DNA of 64,000 bases from Uloborus plumipes (Eukaryota > Arthropoda > Arachnida > Araneae > Uloboridae). Shown here one piece after another: positions 61,198-64,000 of this stretch. Below the pieces are notes generated by a model. That model saw only the letters and a list, made by a program, of their open reading frames with translations, made no database searches and was not told the DNA's origin. Both the position numbers and the translations under genes were made by a program. How positions within the stretch are numbered: the first letter of the stretch is position 1; every line of letters begins with the position of its first letter. The DNA lies in NCBI GenBank assembly GCA_038373865.1, contig JAXGGA010005588.1, forward strand, positions 1 to 64,000, read 5' to 3'.

Positions 61198-63006
61198 CAT
61201 AATTATATTCAAGAACAATTAATTTTGATTTTTAAAGAGTATACTTTAAGTACATATATGTGCCTAAAGGCAGCATAAAAATTCTTCCATTGTGCTTTGT
61301 TGAAATTAACGCATATTTATTGCCCTTGCAGTCAAAATTTGACAAATTGTGTGCAATGGCTTTTCCAATCTATTTTATTCAATTCAACCCGATAGCATTT
61401 TTCTGCTTTCTTTTAGACAGCGGTAAAATTCTCTCTTTCAAATTTATAATTTGATCAAGGAGAAATTTAAATCGCGGTAGGAGTTTTTGTTCGAAGATAT
61501 AAAAATATGCCTTAAAATGAAATAAAAGAACCAAACCTAATTTAAACAATCAAAAATAAAGTCAATATGAGGTTCATTCTCACACGTGATTGTAATGAAT
61601 GTTCTACCAAATTTCGTGACTCTAATAATAAAGGGTAAAAATAAGATAAAACGTCTAAAAATGCGGAACATTAGATAAAGTCAAAGCCAGTAATCCAAAG
61701 TTCACCAAAAATGCATGAAAGTAAGGGGAAATAAAACATGGAAAAAATTAAAATAGTATTTAAAAGTTTTTTTTTTTATTTGTAAAAATTCGCAAAAAAG
61801 TATTTACAAGCAATGCTGTAGTTTTTTATTTTAGATAAAGTAAACATTAGTTTTATTCTTAACTTAACAACTTATCAAAAAAAAATAAGTCTTTAGAAGT
61901 ACTTCTTTACCTATAAAAATTGATGATATGAAAACTTTTAAATTTTGGCATATTACCCCAACTTTGGGGTAAGATACCGTATAGAAAAACGATATTAATA
62001 TCAATACACAGCTCTATTAGATTAATTCCAGTTTATTTATATAAAATGCATTAATGAGAAAATTTTTACAGTAATTTCGAAATTTTATCAAATAAAAAAT
62101 ATGTTTTTCATCTTTTTCTTTAAATGTACAAATGTTAAGTATTAGCTGTTCAAACACACAAACGGAAACATATATTCACAAATACTGAAATCAATTTTTT
62201 ACTTCAGATAACTTTTTTTGTTTAACTATCGTAGTAAAATATACTACTTTAAACCCTCTATAATACAATAAATTAATATTTACACAGGAACCTTTTTTAC
62301 TGTAAGGATTATATTTCAAATTATTTCGTTTTGAAAAGTTAAAAATTCTTTTACAAATATTTTCATTTAGGCAGAGAGCGATCTAGAAGAGAACAAAGCA
62401 TATGACTTCAGTCTATGAACTAGTACAAATTAGGGCCAACGATTTTTTTTTTTTTTGTATTAGTTTAATTCAACAAAAAATATATCTTGTTTTAGTTTTG
62501 TCTCGCAAAAGTAGAAACTAACAGAATGTACCAGATTTTGTCGCTATTAGATTTTTTTAACATCACCACTCTACACTTGCAATTGAGCTGAATTGCATCT
62601 AAACTGACCCGGTTTGTAGCAAGTAATAAAGTTTCCCGTGAATGATTACAGTATAAAGATTTTTAAATACCTGCAATGAACCGGGATGTCTAACAATGTG
62701 AATGTGCTGATGGAAAATTCAGTCAGAGTAGAACATTTACATCACTTTGTCGCATTGCCCTTTTGATATATAACTATATTCAGCATAAAAGATGTAGAAA
62801 TTTCAAATTTTCAAAAACGATCAATTATTAAAAGGAATTTTAATCAAAAAACATCTATTACCCACATTTCTCAAATCTTCACTCAAATATCATAAAATTT
62901 TATTACCCTCAACCCTTTTAAGTGTAGGATTTCTTTGAATTAATTATTTCATTGTTTTTCAATTGCCTAATTTATACGAATTCATTGTTTCAAGCGATTT
63001 TATAAA
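61198..63006. other. non-coding; one GGGGTAA hairpin
   Basis: No gene seen. TTACCCCAACTTTGGGGTAA (about 61955-61974) is a perfect 8-bp-stem hairpin resembling the GGGGTAA motifs of the transposons at 1.8 and 17.7 kb, but with no associated element ends. Confidence 0.45.
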
Positions 63007-63015
63007 GAAAGTAAG

Positions 63016-63210
63016 GCACAGGACATTTCCGCCGCAACGTAGGACATTTCCGCCGCAAAATTTATCTCTATCTTTCCCCTCATGAGACATCTCCGCCGCG
63101 TATCTTTCCGCCATGTCTGTACAACAGGACAAATCTGCCGATTGAGCTGGTAGAGTGCATTATTTGGCAAAGTAAAATTGGAGAAGTTTAAATTGATTCA
63201 CACTGCATTG

Positions 63211-63242
<32 letters not shown>

Positions 63243-63483
63243 CTTTGCGATTTCCCCCGTAGGTAGTTCGGGAATAAATTCCGTTTTTTATATTAGGTCT
63301 TTGCCGCCAAAAGAAGATGTGTCGCCAGGATTGAAAAATTTAAACCAGTAACCACTTTCTAACTCTTGGAAATGGTGCGGCGGATTTGTCCTGTACAAGG
63401 CAGAGGGGGGATAAGAGTTGCGGCGAAAATGTGTCATGCGGGGAAGAAGGCGATAAAATTTGCGGCGGAAATGTCCTGTTCTG
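63016..63483. mobile_element. MITE with 9-bp target duplication, MULE-like
   Basis: The inverted ends share ACAGGACATTTCCGCCGCA. GAAAGTAAG flanks both sides (63007-63015 and 63484-63492), a 9-bp target duplication as in Mutator-like elements. The AGGACATTTCCGCC motif recurs inside in both orientations (about 63040, 63090, 63125, 63375, 63430). A poly-T run lies at about 63210-63238. No transposase is encoded. Confidence 0.75.
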
Positions 63484-63492
63484 GAAAGTAAG

Positions 63493-64000
63493 ATTTTAAG
63501 CAAGGCCTTATTTTAATAACTTATATAATTCTTCATTAGTGATATTTTAAATACAAACTAATATCAAATACATTTAGTGCATCTGTAACATTATTTTTGT
63601 AATCATTTGTGGGTTAGAAAACAGTAAGACAAATCTGAAATAATAATTGTAACTTTCTGATGCTAAAATAGCAAATAACTATATTGCTATGCTTAATGGA
63701 ATGTATTTAGATCAAAATTTCAGATTGCTCTTTCATTCTATCAGCCCTGCGGGAATTTTTCCCTTGCTGATGCAGTTTAAATGCAACTTAACATATTTGT
63801 TCAAATCTATCGTAGACAGTTGCAAGGTAGAATTTTGGTACCTGCTTCAACTCGGGAAAAAATCTTTCCGTCTTTTTTAGGAGAACTTTTCTCGAAACGA
63901 TTAAACTTTTACTTGGTACGAAAGAACTGTCTACTATTTACACACATAAAACTAACAGCTCTACTTCGGATGAAGTAAAAGGTTTTTCTTTAGTCTAAGC
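63493..64000. other. non-coding, nothing recognised
   Basis: AT-rich end of the window with two short overlapping frames of no recognisable similarity. Confidence 0.4.

Overview
This is eukaryotic, very AT-rich DNA that looks like intergenic or intronic sequence from an invertebrate. No complete host gene is recognisable. What can be identified is almost entirely transposable-element sequence plus satellites and microsatellites. The best clue to the host is the element at 47.9-59.3 kb: a Penelope-like retroelement (PLE) of the Naiad type (N-terminal GIY-YIG endonuclease, CxC linker, C-terminal reverse transcriptase) whose frame is interrupted by one in-frame UGA. Naiads encoding selenoproteins have been described from spiders and clams. 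With the base composition and the Tc1/mariner, pogo, Helitron-like and tRNA-SINE content, a spider is the most likely source; this is inference.

Layout. 0-8 kb: AT-rich sequence with a short GC-rich possible terminal exon (1.33 kb), a 1.7-kb TIR element with TA target duplication and many copies of a GTAAGTGCGTACC motif (1796-3479), a long (TA)n tract (4.5 kb) and a small palindrome (7.9 kb). 8-15.6 kb: an interspersed repeat, a Helitron-like element holding a nested MITE, an internally deleted mariner (13493-14377), and a palindromic minisatellite. 17.7-22.2 kb: a 4.4-kb pogo-like element with a broken transposase, invaded by a ~145-bp satellite, a 19-bp minisatellite and GACC/GACA microsatellites. 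23-33 kb: a Tigger-like MITE, SINEs (two copies of one tRNA-derived family), a MITE and a decayed multi-exon transposase-like gene (28.1-29.6 kb). 36.6-37.2 kb: a near-perfect 288-bp-arm palindrome carrying hammerhead-ribozyme-like folds. 38.6-42.9 kb: a decayed Tc1 element (with its own nested TIR element) next to a palindromic fragment of a canonical C-terminal-endonuclease PLE with a hammerhead-like motif, perhaps both nested in an older TIR element. 43-47.8 kb: nothing recognised.

The main feature is 47.89-59.28 kb. Four almost identical Naiad copies lie in a tandem/inverted array: two full copies on the minus strand, a 5'-truncated plus copy, then a full plus copy. The array splits a (TA)n microsatellite. 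The tandem period is exactly 3263 bp. Each full copy encodes one 812-codon frame with UGA at codon 442. The upstream part has the Cys cluster, GIY-YIG domain and CKC motif; the downstream part has the RT with DFENLF and YIDD motifs, in the same frame and with no other stop. About 32 nt after the TAA stop every copy has a hairpin matching the eukaryotic SECIS pattern: ATGA, 12 nt, AAA in the apical loop, and a GA partner. The reading is that the element makes a selenoprotein endonuclease/RT, using host Sec machinery to read UGA.

After the array come a MITE, a 74-bp tandem duplication, and a MITE with a 9-bp target duplication (63.0-63.5 kb).
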